The notes under the pieces were generated by a model. It had not been told where the DNA came from. It saw only the letters and a list, made by a program, of their open reading frames with translations, and searched no databases. A stretch of DNA of 49,428 bases from Micromonospora sp. HK10 (GTDB lineage: Bacteria > Actinomycetota > Actinomycetes > Mycobacteriales > Micromonosporaceae): assembly GCF_000982955.1 (NCBI RefSeq), contig NZ_KQ058867.1, forward strand, positions 1 through 49,428, read 5' to 3'. A program made the position numbers and the translations under genes. The stretch's first letter is position 1. The number at the start of each line of letters is the position of its first letter. Positions 35,263 to 42,465 of this stretch are shown here, in pieces.

Positions 35263-36285
35263 TCAGCGGCTCTGGCGCAGGCCACCGGCGACCTGCTCGG
35301 CGATCAGCTCGAACGAGCGGACCCGGTCGGCGACGTCGTACACCATCGTGGTGAGCATCAACTCGTCCGCGCCGGTGCGCTCCAGCAGCGCCCCGAGCTG
35401 CCGGGCCACCGTCTCCGGCGAGCCGGTCGCCTGCCCCTCCCGCCGCTGCGCGACGAACTCCCGCTCGAACTCCGAGTACGGGTAGGCCGCCGCCTCCTCG
35501 GGCGAGGCGAGCGGTTCCGGGCGCCCCGAGCGCAGCTTCAGGAACGACAGCCCGGCCGGCCCGGCCAGCCACTCGGCCCGCTCGTCGGTCTCCGCGCAGA
35601 CCGCGTTGACGGCGACCATGGCGTACGGCCGATCAAGCCACTGCGACGGCCGGAAGTGCTGCCGGTAGAGCTGGAGGGCGGGGATCGTGTTCTGCGCGCT
35701 GAAGTGGTGCGCGAACGAGAACGGCAGCCCGAGCAGGCCGGCGAGCTGGGCGCTGAACCCGCTGGAGCCGAGCAGCCAGACCTGCGGCGACTGCCCCTTT
35801 CCGGGGGTGGCGGTGATCGGGCCGGGCTCGGCGCCGCTAAAGTAGTTCATCAGGTCGGCCAGCTCGCGCGGGAAGTGCTCGGCGGACAGGCCCTCCATGG
35901 TGCGGCGCAGCGCCAGCGCGGTCACCTGGTCGGTGCCGGGCGCCCGACCGATGCCCAGGTCGATCCGGCCCGGGTGCAGCGCCTCCAGGGTGCCGAACTG
36001 CTCCGCCACCACCAGCGGCGCGTGGTTGGGCAGCATCACCCCGCCGGAGCCGAGCCGGATCGTGGAGGTGTGCGCGGCGAGGTGGGCGAGCAGCACCGCC
36101 GGGGCGGAGCTGGCGATCGCCGGCATGTTGTGGTGCTCGGCCACCCAGAACCGGCGGTAGCCCAGCTCCTCGGTGCGGCGGGCCAGCTCGGTGGTGTGCC
36201 GCAGGGCCTCGCCGGCGCTGCCGCTCGCGGCCACCGGGGCAAGATCAAGAACAGACAGGGGTACGTCGATCACAGCGTGGTGCAA
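35263..36285 (-). CDS. LLM-class flavin-dependent oxidoreductase
   Basis: A 340-residue bacterial-luciferase-like (MsnO8-type) monooxygenase using reduced FMN. Recognised by PLSVLDLAPVA, the AEHHNMPAIASSAPAVLL segment, GSGGVMLPNHAPLVVAEQFGTLEALHPGRIDLGIGRAPG and PQVWLLGSSGFSAQLA. Substrate unknown; members oxidise alkanesulfonates, nitrilotriacetate, alkanals or secondary metabolites. The start is TTG 36285 or GTG 36273, neither with a clear ribosome binding site. It follows the Lrp-family gene on the same strand by 34 nt, so the two may share a transcript. A role in sulfur-compound oxidation would suit the adjacent C-S lyase, but this is inference. Confidence 0.9.
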   Translation of the reverse strand: MHHAVIDVPLSVLDLAPVAASGSAGEALRHTTELARRTEELGYRRFWVAEHHNMPAIASSAPAVLLAHLAAHTSTIRLGSGGVMLPNHAPLVVAEQFGTLEALHPGRIDLGIGRAPGTDQVTALALRRTMEGLSAEHFPRELADLMNYFSGAEPGPITATPGKGQSPQVWLLGSSGFSAQLAGLLGLPFSFAHHFSAQNTIPALQLYRQHFRPSQWLDRPYAMVAVNAVCAETDERAEWLAGPAGLSFLKLRSGRPEPLASPEEAAAYPYSEFEREFVAQRREGQATGSPETVARQLGALLERTGADELMLTTMVYDVADRVRSFELIAEQVAGGLRQSR

Positions 36286-36319
36286 CCCGCCGCGGGCCGG
36301 GATTGTTCCGCTGGGTGGG

Positions 36320-36802
36320 CTATCCCATTCCCCGGGCCTGCTCGAAGATCAGGCTGGTCTGGGTGTGCTGCACCGCCGGATCCACCGCCAGGTGGTCCAG
36401 CACGAAGTCCCGCAGCGCGTCCCCCGAGGCGGCCCGCACGTGCAGCACGTAGTCCTCCGCGCCGGCCACGTGGAACACCGACACCACGCCCGGCAGGCGT
36501 ACCGAGCGGGCCCGGAACGCGTCCACCGCCGCCCGCTCGTGCGCCGTCAGCCGCACCGACACCAGCGCCTGCAACGGCAGGCCCACCGCCGCCGGGTCGA
36601 CCTCCGCGTGGAACCCGCGGATCGCCCCGCACTCGCGCAGCGCCCGGGTCCGGGTCAGGCACGTCGACGGGGCCACCCCGACCCGTTCGGCCAGGGCGTT
36701 GTTCGGCAGCCGGCCGTCCGCCGCCAGCTCGGTCAGGATGGCGCGGTCCACGTCGTCGAGGGCCGCGAACGGCGGCCGTACATCATTCGGTGCGAGGGGC
36801 AT
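36320..36802 (-). CDS. Lrp/AsnC-family regulator
   Basis: A 160-residue regulator: N-terminal HTH (LDDVDRAILTELAADGRLPNNALAERVGVAPSTCLTRTRAL), a short linker, and the RAM/AsnC ligand domain (VSVFHVAGAEDYVLHVRAAS). Members sense amino acids. It starts at ATG 36802 and is divergent from the PLP-dependent C-S lyase gene across 102 nt of lower-GC DNA. This matches the arrangement of Lrp-type activators with methionine gamma-lyase genes (MdeR-MdeA in Pseudomonas). Probable role: control of that lyase and perhaps of the LLM oxidoreductase behind it. Confidence 0.92.
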   Translation of the reverse strand: MPLAPNDVRPPFAALDDVDRAILTELAADGRLPNNALAERVGVAPSTCLTRTRALRECGAIRGFHAEVDPAAVGLPLQALVSVRLTAHERAAVDAFRARSVRLPGVVSVFHVAGAEDYVLHVRAASGDALRDFVLDHLAVDPAVQHTQTSLIFEQARGMG

Positions 36803-36904
36803 GCGAGCATCATCCGCCGAACCTCGCTGCATCAAAAGAGCATTTCGCAGAATCTTCTTCGCTGCTATTGCCCTCAGCACGGCTGATGTTCGACGCTTCC
36901 GGCC
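36803..36904. promoter_or_regulatory. Divergent regulatory region between lrp and the C-S lyase gene
   Basis: 102 bp with unusually low GC for the window, containing A/T-rich tracts near 36832-36870 and spaced CGCTGC and GCAG motifs that could be Lrp contact points. No unambiguous -10/-35 pair was assigned. Confidence 0.45.
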
Positions 36905-38062
36905 ATGACCGCCGTGGACACCAGAGCCGTGCACGCCGGGCGCGACGACCTCGCCGGCCTCGGCGCCCACGTGCCGCCGATCGACCTCTCCACCACCAAC
37001 CCGCTGCCCTCGGTCCAGGGCGGCGGCGACGCGTACGAGGCCCTCGCCACCGGCGGCACCCTCCCGGCCGGCGCCAGCGCCGTCTACCAGCGGCTCTGGA
37101 ACCCCACGGTGGCCCGCTTCGAGACCGCCCTCGCCGAACTCGAGGGCACCGCCGAGGCCGTCGCGTTCGCCAGCGGCATGGCCGCCCTCACCGCCACCCT
37201 GCTCGCCGCCACCCGGGACGGCAAGCGCCACGTCGTCGCCGTCCGCCCCCTCTACGGCGGCACCGACCACGTCCTCGCCACCGGCCTGCTCGGCACCGAG
37301 GTCAGCTGGGCCCGACCCGACGAGGTGGCCGCCGCGATCCGACCGGACACCGCGCTGGTGGTGGTCGAGACCCCGGCCAACCCCACCCTCGACCTGGTCG
37401 ACATCGCCGCCCTGGCCACCGCCGCCGGCGACGTCCCACTGCTGGTCGACAACACCGTCGCCACCCCGGTGCTCCAGCAGCCCGCCCGGCACGGCGCCGC
37501 GCTCGTCCTGCACAGCGCCACCAAGAGCATCGGCGGTCACGGCGACGTCCTGGCCGGCGTGGTCGCCTGCGACCCCACCTGGGCCACCCGGCTGCGCCAG
37601 GTCCGCGCCGTCACCGGCGCCGTCCTGCACCCGCTCGGCGCCTACCTGCTGCACCGCGGCCTGCAGACCCTGCCACTGCGGGTCCGCGCCCAGCAGGCCG
37701 GCGCCGAGAAGCTCGCCGCCTGGCTGGCCGGCCACCCGGCCGTCGAGCGGGTCCACCACCCGTCGCTGCACGACCCGGCCGGGCTCGTCGGCCGGCAGCT
37801 CGCCGGACCCGGCAGCCTGCTCGCCTTCGAGGTACGCGGCGGCGCGCCCGCCGCGGCCGCCGTCGCCGACGCCTGCGAGCTGATCACCCACGCGGTGTCG
37901 CTCGGCGGCGTGGACACGCTGATCCAGCACCCGGCCTCGCTCACTCACCGGCCGGTCGAGGGCGACGCCAAGCCCTCCGGCGGGCTGCTGCGCGTCTCGG
38001 TCGGGCTGGAGGACCCGGAGGACCTGCGGGCGGATCTCGCGCGGGCGCTGTCGCGGATCTGA
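36905..38062 (+). CDS. Methionine gamma-lyase / cystathionine-type PLP enzyme
   Basis: A 385-residue Cys/Met-metabolism PLP enzyme. The PLP lysine is Lys207 in LHSATKSIGGH. Other landmarks: PPIDLSTTNPLPSVQGG, SGMAALTATLLA, RPLYGGTDHVLA (phosphate and PLP contacts), VVVETPANPTLDLVDI and SLGGVDTLIQHPASLTH. The family includes methionine gamma-lyase, cystathionine gamma-lyase and gamma-synthase. The divergent Lrp regulator favours a catabolic lyase (methionine to methanethiol, ammonia and 2-oxobutyrate), but specificity cannot be settled from sequence alone. ATG 36905 has no clear Shine-Dalgarno. It converges with the LAGLIDADG gene. Confidence 0.85.
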   Translation: MTAVDTRAVHAGRDDLAGLGAHVPPIDLSTTNPLPSVQGGGDAYEALATGGTLPAGASAVYQRLWNPTVARFETALAELEGTAEAVAFASGMAALTATLLAATRDGKRHVVAVRPLYGGTDHVLATGLLGTEVSWARPDEVAAAIRPDTALVVVETPANPTLDLVDIAALATAAGDVPLLVDNTVATPVLQQPARHGAALVLHSATKSIGGHGDVLAGVVACDPTWATRLRQVRAVTGAVLHPLGAYLLHRGLQTLPLRVRAQQAGAEKLAAWLAGHPAVERVHHPSLHDPAGLVGRQLAGPGSLLAFEVRGGAPAAAAVADACELITHAVSLGGVDTLIQHPASLTHRPVEGDAKPSGGLLRVSVGLEDPEDLRADLARALSRI

Positions 38063-38102
38063 CGCCTGCCGCTGTCGGTCGCGCGTCAGCGGCCTCGTCC
38101 GG

Positions 38103-38867
38103 TCAGGACTTCGGGCCGACGTGGCGGTCCAGCGCGGCGACCGCCTCCCGGCGGGCCACCGACAGTGAATTGCGGCGGTTCATCCGCCAGGCGATGCCGA
38201 GCCGGTCGAGGGCCTGCTGGCACAGGCGCATGATGTCGGTCGACTCGTTGACGAACATGTAGCGCGGATAGACGTACCGCTTGCCTCGCACGGTCACCCG
38301 GTTGCTGACCCGGCAGCCGTCGGAATGGAAGAGGCCGCGCAGGAAGTCGCCGGGGTACGCCTCAACGACAGGCCGCTGCCAGTCGGCCAGGACGATCGGG
38401 CGGTCGTGCTTTTTGCCCGGCCCGTGCTGCGGGAACAGGCAGGGCCAGTGCATCCCGTAACTCTGCACGGCGACGCACCCTCGCTTCTGGACCCGCTGCA
38501 CGGACCTGGCCAGGACCGCCCTCATCGCGTCCTCGCAGGCGGCGATCAGGTCCGGCCAGGCGTCGGCGCAGAAGACCCGAAGGACCGGCACCCGGCCCAC
38601 GACGAGGTGACCGTCGCCGAGGTAGAGGCCGAGGAGATAGGCATACTGCGCCGGATCTGGCGGATCGTCGACACCTGCTCGGCAGCGGAAACACCGCTCC
38701 GCAGTGCTCCGCTGCCTCGGCTCGGGACGCTCCTTGCACCAGTGCCGGACGGTCGGATAGGACAATCCGACAGCGCGGGCGGCCTCGGCGACCGTCGCGC
38801 CGGCGAGGTACAGGCTTCGTGCGCGAGCGCGTATCTCGGGTGGATGCACCAGGTCAGTTTCGTACAC
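38103..38867 (-). CDS. HTH-LAGLIDADG homing-endonuclease-like protein
   Basis: About 254 residues. The N-terminus has a resolvase-type helix-turn-helix (RARSLYLAGATVAEAARAVG, then LSYPTVRHWC), followed by a CFRC pair. Two LAGLIDADG motifs follow, LLGLYLGDG (residues ~78-86) and FLRGLFHSDG (~175-184), each with the catalytic-type Asp. A protein with two motifs could act as a monomeric endonuclease. Such HTH-LAGLIDADG proteins are scattered in actinobacteria as free-standing genes, often annotated as regulators. GTG 38867 lies only 15 nt from the tRNA 3' end and lacks a ribosome binding site. The frame is open through the tRNA, but that part is not protein-like. Whether it cuts DNA is unknown. 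Confidence 0.75.
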   Translation of the reverse strand: MYETDLVHPPEIRARARSLYLAGATVAEAARAVGLSYPTVRHWCKERPEPRQRSTAERCFRCRAGVDDPPDPAQYAYLLGLYLGDGHLVVGRVPVLRVFCADAWPDLIAACEDAMRAVLARSVQRVQKRGCVAVQSYGMHWPCLFPQHGPGKKHDRPIVLADWQRPVVEAYPGDFLRGLFHSDGCRVSNRVTVRGKRYVYPRYMFVNESTDIMRLCQQALDRLGIAWRMNRRNSLSVARREAVAALDRHVGPKS

Positions 38868-38882
38868 CCGTATGACAAGTTG

Positions 38883-38956
38883 TGCCCCCGGTGGGATTCG
38901 AACCCACACTGTCGATCTTTTGAGAATCGCGCCTCTGCCGGTTGGGCTACAGGGGC
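38883..38956 (-). tRNA. tRNA with CAA anticodon (Leu by anticodon), class I shape
   Basis: 74 nt fold into a cloverleaf: acceptor GCCCCTG/CGGGGGC (one U-G pair), D arm GCCCAACCGGCAGAGGC, anticodon stem CGATT/GATCG with loop CTCAAAA (anticodon CAA), 5-nt variable loop ACAGT, and T arm GTGGG-TTCGAAT-CCCAC, discriminator A. No CCA is encoded. CAA reads UUG leucine, but canonical leucine tRNAs are class II with a long variable arm, which is absent. I recall a similar short CAA tRNA next to the ANTAR regulator in other actinobacteria. Confidence 0.9.
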
Positions 38957-39001
38957 TTCTGTAGTTCGGCTCCAACAGGTTACCCACTAGGCTAGGGGCG
39001 G

Positions 39002-39025
39002 CGACACCCGGCAGGGCGGGTGTCG
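39002..39025 (+). promoter_or_regulatory. 9-bp hairpin with hexaloop in the ANTAR-regulator leader
   Basis: CGACACCCG (39002-39010) and CGGGTGTCG (39017-39025) around a GCAGGG loop. It starts a few nt after a TAGGCT-like -10 (38991-38996) and ends 24 nt before the start codon. ANTAR proteins bind hexaloop hairpins, usually in pairs with A1 and G4; here G4 is present, A1 is not, and only one hairpin is clear. Confidence 0.5.
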
Positions 39026-39049
39026 AGTTCGAACCGGTGGGAGTGGCTC

Positions 39050-39670
39050 GTGGGCGAGATGCAGGCGGACGCCGAGCGCAAGCGCGTTCTGATCGCCGAG
39101 GACGAGGCGCTCATCCGGCTGGACCTGGCCGAGATGCTGGTCGAAGAGGGCTACGAGGTGGCCGGCGAGGCCGGTGACGGCGAGACCGCCGTGCGGCTCG
39201 CCGAGGAGTTGAAGCCGGATCTGGTCATCCTCGACATCAAGATGCCGATCATGGATGGGTTGGCCGCCGCCGAGCGGATCGCCGGCGCCCGGATCGCCCC
39301 CGTGATCATCCTGACCGCGTTCAGCCAGCGCGACCTGGTGGAGCGCGCCCGGGCGGCCGGCGCGATGGCGTACCTGGTCAAGCCGTTCCAGAAGAGCGAC
39401 CTGGTGCCGGCCGTGGAGATCGCGCTGTCGCGCTACTCGGAGATCGCCGCGCTGGAGGCCGAGGTCGCCGGCCTGACCGACCGGCTGGAGATCCGCAAGA
39501 CCGTCGAGCGGGCCAAGGGCGCGCTGATGACCACCTACGGGATGACCGAGCCGCAGGCGTTCAAGTGGATCCAGCGCACCGCGATGGACCACCGGATGAC
39601 CATGAAGGAGGTCGCCGAGCGGATCCTCGCGGAGACCGCCGGCGGCGAGGTGGCCCAGCCCGCGTCCTGA
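39050..39670 (+). CDS. pdtaR: ANTAR-domain response regulator (PdtaR-like)
   Basis: A 206-residue two-domain regulator. The receiver domain carries the acidic pair in IAEDEALIRLDLAEML, the phospho-acceptor Asp62 in VILDIKMPIMDG, the T in VIILTAFSQ and the Lys in AYLVKPFQKSDL. The C-terminal ANTAR RNA-binding domain has AKGALMTTYGMTEPQAFKWIQR and MKEVAERIL. ANTAR regulators act after transcription by antitermination at hexaloop hairpins; the Mycobacterium orthologue (Rv1626) pairs with the kinase PdtaS. No kinase gene is in this window. GTG 39050 has GGGAG 7 nt upstream; ATG 39059 is an alternative. Confidence 0.93.
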   Translation: MGEMQADAERKRVLIAEDEALIRLDLAEMLVEEGYEVAGEAGDGETAVRLAEELKPDLVILDIKMPIMDGLAAAERIAGARIAPVIILTAFSQRDLVERARAAGAMAYLVKPFQKSDLVPAVEIALSRYSEIAALEAEVAGLTDRLEIRKTVERAKGALMTTYGMTEPQAFKWIQRTAMDHRMTMKEVAERILAETAGGEVAQPAS

Positions 39671-39784
39671 CCTCCGCCGGCCCGCGAGGCGGGCCGACCG
39701 GTGCGCCGGTGCCGGGACGATGACCGTCCGGATACCGCGGCGGACCCGCCGGGCGGCGGGTTCCCCGGTGTCGGCGGGGGTCGA

Positions 39785-39790
39785 TACGAT
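39785..39790 (+). promoter_or_regulatory. -10 element of the lipoprotein gene (leaderless promoter)
   Basis: TACGAT ends 7 nt before ATG 39798, with no Shine-Dalgarno between. The spacing is the same as for rrf2 and polA. Confidence 0.45.
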
Positions 39791-39797
39791 CGCCGCC

Positions 39798-40949
39798 ATG
39801 CGGCGCGGTGTGGCGGTGTTCGGCCTGCTCGTGCTGCTGCTCGCCGCCTGCCGCCCGGCGGGCCGGGCCGCGCCCGTGCCCACGCCCGCACCGGTCCGGC
39901 CGGGCTGGCAACCGGTCACCCTGCCGGTCCCGCCCGGTGCCCCGGGCCGGCTGGCGCTGCGCGACGCCACGGCGTGTGCCGGCCGCTGGTTCGTGGTCGG
40001 TGCGGTGGTGGATGCCGCTGGTGGCACCCGGCCGGCGGCCTGGAGCAGCCCCGACGCGGTCACCTGGACGGCGCTGCGCCCGGTGCCGCGCAGCCCGTAC
40101 GGCGAGGAGAACCTGCTGACGGCGGCGGGCTGCCGGGACGGTCGGCTGGCCGCGGTGGGGGGCAAGAGCGGCGGGGTGCACGGCAATCCCCGGATCAGCA
40201 CCTGGCGGGCGGCCGACGACGGCTCCCTGGTGGAGGTGCCGGCCGAGTTCGAGGTCTTCGGCGGGCCGGACGCGGTCAACGTGGGGCGGATCGCCGGCGG
40301 GCCGCGCGGGTGGCTGATCTCGGGCAACCGGGCCACCGGGGCGGCGGCCTGGGTGTCCCCGGACGGGACGGACTTCGCGCTGGTCAGCGCGGTGCCGGGG
40401 CTGGCCGCCGACGGGGCGGGGCGGCCGTGGGTGGCGGACGGCATCGGCACCCCGTCGGGGTGGCTGCTGGTGGGCTCGATGCTGCCGCCGGGGCGTACCG
40501 GCACTCAGCCGGCGGCGTGGGCCTCGGCGGACGGGCGGACCTGGCGGCGCGCGGTGCTGCCGGCCGCGGACGGCGGCGCGGATCTGCAACGGGTGGCCCC
40601 GGTGGGGGAGCGGACGGTGGCGGTGGGTCGCCGGGGTGACCGGTTGGGTGCCTGGGTGGAGGAGGGCGGGCGCTGGCGGGGCGGCGGCGCGTTCGGCGCG
40701 GGAGGCGGCGGGGTGTCGGGGCTGGCCGAGGTCGCCGGCGGGGTGCTGGTGCTGCCGGCCGCCGGCCCGACCGGCTGGCTCTCCCGCGACGGTGACTCCT
40801 GGTCACCGGTCGGCCTGCCGGTGGCGGTGCCGGGCGGGGCCGAGCGGGCGGTGGCGGTGACGGGATCGAGCGACGTTGCTCTGCTGGTGGTGGACGATGG
40901 CAGGCGAGCGCGGCTCTGGTCGGCGCGGGGGCCGTGGAACCCGAACTGA
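39798..40949 (+). CDS. Lipoprotein with Asp-box (BNR-like) repeats
   Basis: A 383-residue protein with a lipoprotein signal (VFGLLVLLLAAC, Cys at about residue 18), then a Pro-rich spacer. The rest is a repeat fold: four segments of the type S-x-D-(G/x)-x-x-(W/F) (SSPDAVTWTALRPV, SPDGTDFALVSAV, SADGRTWRRAVLP, SRDGDSWSPVGLP) match Asp-box/BNR beta-propeller blades. Such proteins bind carbohydrates or partners at the cell surface; no enzymatic residues can be assigned. ATG 39798 is chosen because it starts the signal peptide; an in-frame ATG at 39720 would add 26 charged residues before it. It lies between the ANTAR regulator and the liv operon. Confidence 0.75.
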   Translation: MRRGVAVFGLLVLLLAACRPAGRAAPVPTPAPVRPGWQPVTLPVPPGAPGRLALRDATACAGRWFVVGAVVDAAGGTRPAAWSSPDAVTWTALRPVPRSPYGEENLLTAAGCRDGRLAAVGGKSGGVHGNPRISTWRAADDGSLVEVPAEFEVFGGPDAVNVGRIAGGPRGWLISGNRATGAAAWVSPDGTDFALVSAVPGLAADGAGRPWVADGIGTPSGWLLVGSMLPPGRTGTQPAAWASADGRTWRRAVLPAADGGADLQRVAPVGERTVAVGRRGDRLGAWVEEGGRWRGGGAFGAGGGGVSGLAEVAGGVLVLPAAGPTGWLSRDGDSWSPVGLPVAVPGGAERAVAVTGSSDVALLVVDDGRRARLWSARGPWNPN

Positions 40950-41205
40950 TTGCTTTCCGACAAGGGCTTTGCCGTCATCAACTGTACGATTTGTCCTGTG
41001 ACGGGCTGGGGTGTGTTACAGCACATCCATGAAATCGGCCACTCAACGTAACGGTTAGGTCAACCCCTCCTCCTAGCTATTCCGGCGTGCCCGGGAAGTG
41101 GGATAACGTCCCGCCCCAGACCGGGATCGCGGTCGGTCCGGCCAGCCTCGCAAGGTCCAATTCGCGGTGGGTGGTCCGGGCATCGGACGGAGGAGGGTAC
41201 GAGCC
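40950..41205 (+). promoter_or_regulatory. Upstream region of the liv operon
   Basis: 256 bp with lower GC in its first half, holding -10-like TACGAT (about 40985-40990) and a small TGTG/CACA repeat (41011-41024). GGAGGAGGG lies near 41188-41196, the ribosome binding site of the first gene. The exact promoter cannot be fixed. Confidence 0.45.
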
Positions 41206-42372
41206 GTGAGGCAGAAGCTCGCTCGGGTGCTCGGTGGCGTGGCCATCGGCGCGCTCGTTTTCAGTGGCGCGGCCTGCAAGGCCGACAGCGGCGACAGTGA
41301 GGCCGGCGGCGGCGGGAAGGCTGCCTGCGACCTGAAGATCGGCTTCTTCGGCGCGCTGACGGGTGACGCTGCGGGTCTCGGCATCCACATGCGCAACGGC
41401 ACCCAGCTGGCCATCGAGCAGTACAACAGCGAGAACAAGGACTGCCAGGTCAAGCTGGAGCAGTACGACTCCCAGGGCGACCCGGCCAAGGCCCCGGCCC
41501 TGGCCCAGCAGGCGGTCGGCGACAGCAAGGTCGTCGGCATCATCGGCCCCGGCTTCTCCGGCGAGTCCGAGGTGGCGGACCCGATCTTCGACGCGGCCGG
41601 CCTGCCGACCATCACCCCGTCGGCGACCCGCCCGAGCCTGAGCAGCAAGGGCTGGAAGGTCTTCCACCGCGGCGTGGGTAACGACACCTCCCAGGGCCCG
41701 GCCGCCGGTCGCTACATCAAGGACGTGCTGAAGGCCGAGAAGGTGTACGTCGTCGACGACCAGTCGGCGTACGGCGCGGGCCTGGCCGACGAGGTCAAGA
41801 AGGTCATCGGCACCCCGGCCGGCTACGACAAGATCCAGGTCAAGCAGACCAACTTCTCCGCCGTGGTCACCAAGATCACCAGCAGCGGCGCGACCGCCCT
41901 CTTCTTCGGTGGCTACTACACCGAGGCCGGCCTGCTGCTCAAGCAGCTCAAGGGCGCGGGCTGGAAGGGCACCATGATCGCCGGTGACGGCGTGAACGAC
42001 GCCAACTTCATCAAGGTCGCCGGTCAGCAGGTCGCCGAGGGCACCATCCTCACCTGCCCGTGCGCCCCGGCCACCAAGGCCAAGGGCACCTTCCCGACCG
42101 ACTACAAGACGAAGTTCAACGTGGACCCGGGCACCTACGCCGACGTGTCCTTCGACATCACCAAGATCATGCTCGAGGGCATCAAGGCCGGTAAGTCCAG
42201 CCGGGCCGACCTGAACGCCTTCATCAGCAGCTACAGCGGCACCGGCGGTGCCACCGGCGTGACCTACAAGTTCGAGTCCAACGGCGAGCTGGACCCGGCC
42301 CAGGTCATCGTCTGGGCGTTCAAGGTGAACGCGGGCCAGGTCGTCCCCGAGATCGAGATCCCCAAGGCCTGA
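41206..42372 (+). CDS. livJ: Branched-chain amino acid ABC transporter, substrate-binding lipoprotein
   Basis: A 388-residue type 1 periplasmic-binding protein, the receptor of a branched-chain amino acid (or related) importer. The signal ends in FSGAAC, a somewhat loose lipobox with Gly at -3. The mature protein shows LKIGFFGALTGDAAGLG, GIIGPGFSGESEVADPIFD, LPTITPSATRP, VYVVDDQSAYGAGLADEVKK and ALFFGGYYTEAGLLLKQLK, the usual ligand-cleft segments. GTG 41206 follows GGAGGAGGG. A 13-bp hairpin separates it from livH, which would allow the receptor to be made in excess over the permeases. Confidence 0.93.
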   Translation: MRQKLARVLGGVAIGALVFSGAACKADSGDSEAGGGGKAACDLKIGFFGALTGDAAGLGIHMRNGTQLAIEQYNSENKDCQVKLEQYDSQGDPAKAPALAQQAVGDSKVVGIIGPGFSGESEVADPIFDAAGLPTITPSATRPSLSSKGWKVFHRGVGNDTSQGPAAGRYIKDVLKAEKVYVVDDQSAYGAGLADEVKKVIGTPAGYDKIQVKQTNFSAVVTKITSSGATALFFGGYYTEAGLLLKQLKGAGWKGTMIAGDGVNDANFIKVAGQQVAEGTILTCPCAPATKAKGTFPTDYKTKFNVDPGTYADVSFDITKIMLEGIKAGKSSRADLNAFISSYSGTGGATGVTYKFESNGELDPAQVIVWAFKVNAGQVVPEIEIPKA

Positions 42373-42407
42373 CCGGGTTGGTCCGGTCCCGCCACGGGAC
42401 GCCAGGC

Positions 42408-42437
42408 GTGCGGCCGGGAGTTTCCTCCCGGCCGCAC
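42408..42437 (+). terminator. Intra-operon 13-bp hairpin between livJ and livH
   Basis: Arms 42408-42420 and 42425-42437 pair perfectly around a TTTC loop. Its position after the binding-protein gene suggests partial termination or an mRNA-stabilising structure. Confidence 0.7.
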
Positions 42438-42465
42438 CGCTTGGCCGCACAGTTGGAGCCCCCAC

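Noticed and set aside
38868..38987. N-terminal extension of the LAGLIDADG gene through the tRNA
   Set aside because: The extra codons are the translated tRNA sequence itself, so the true start must lie after 38883 in the direction of transcription.
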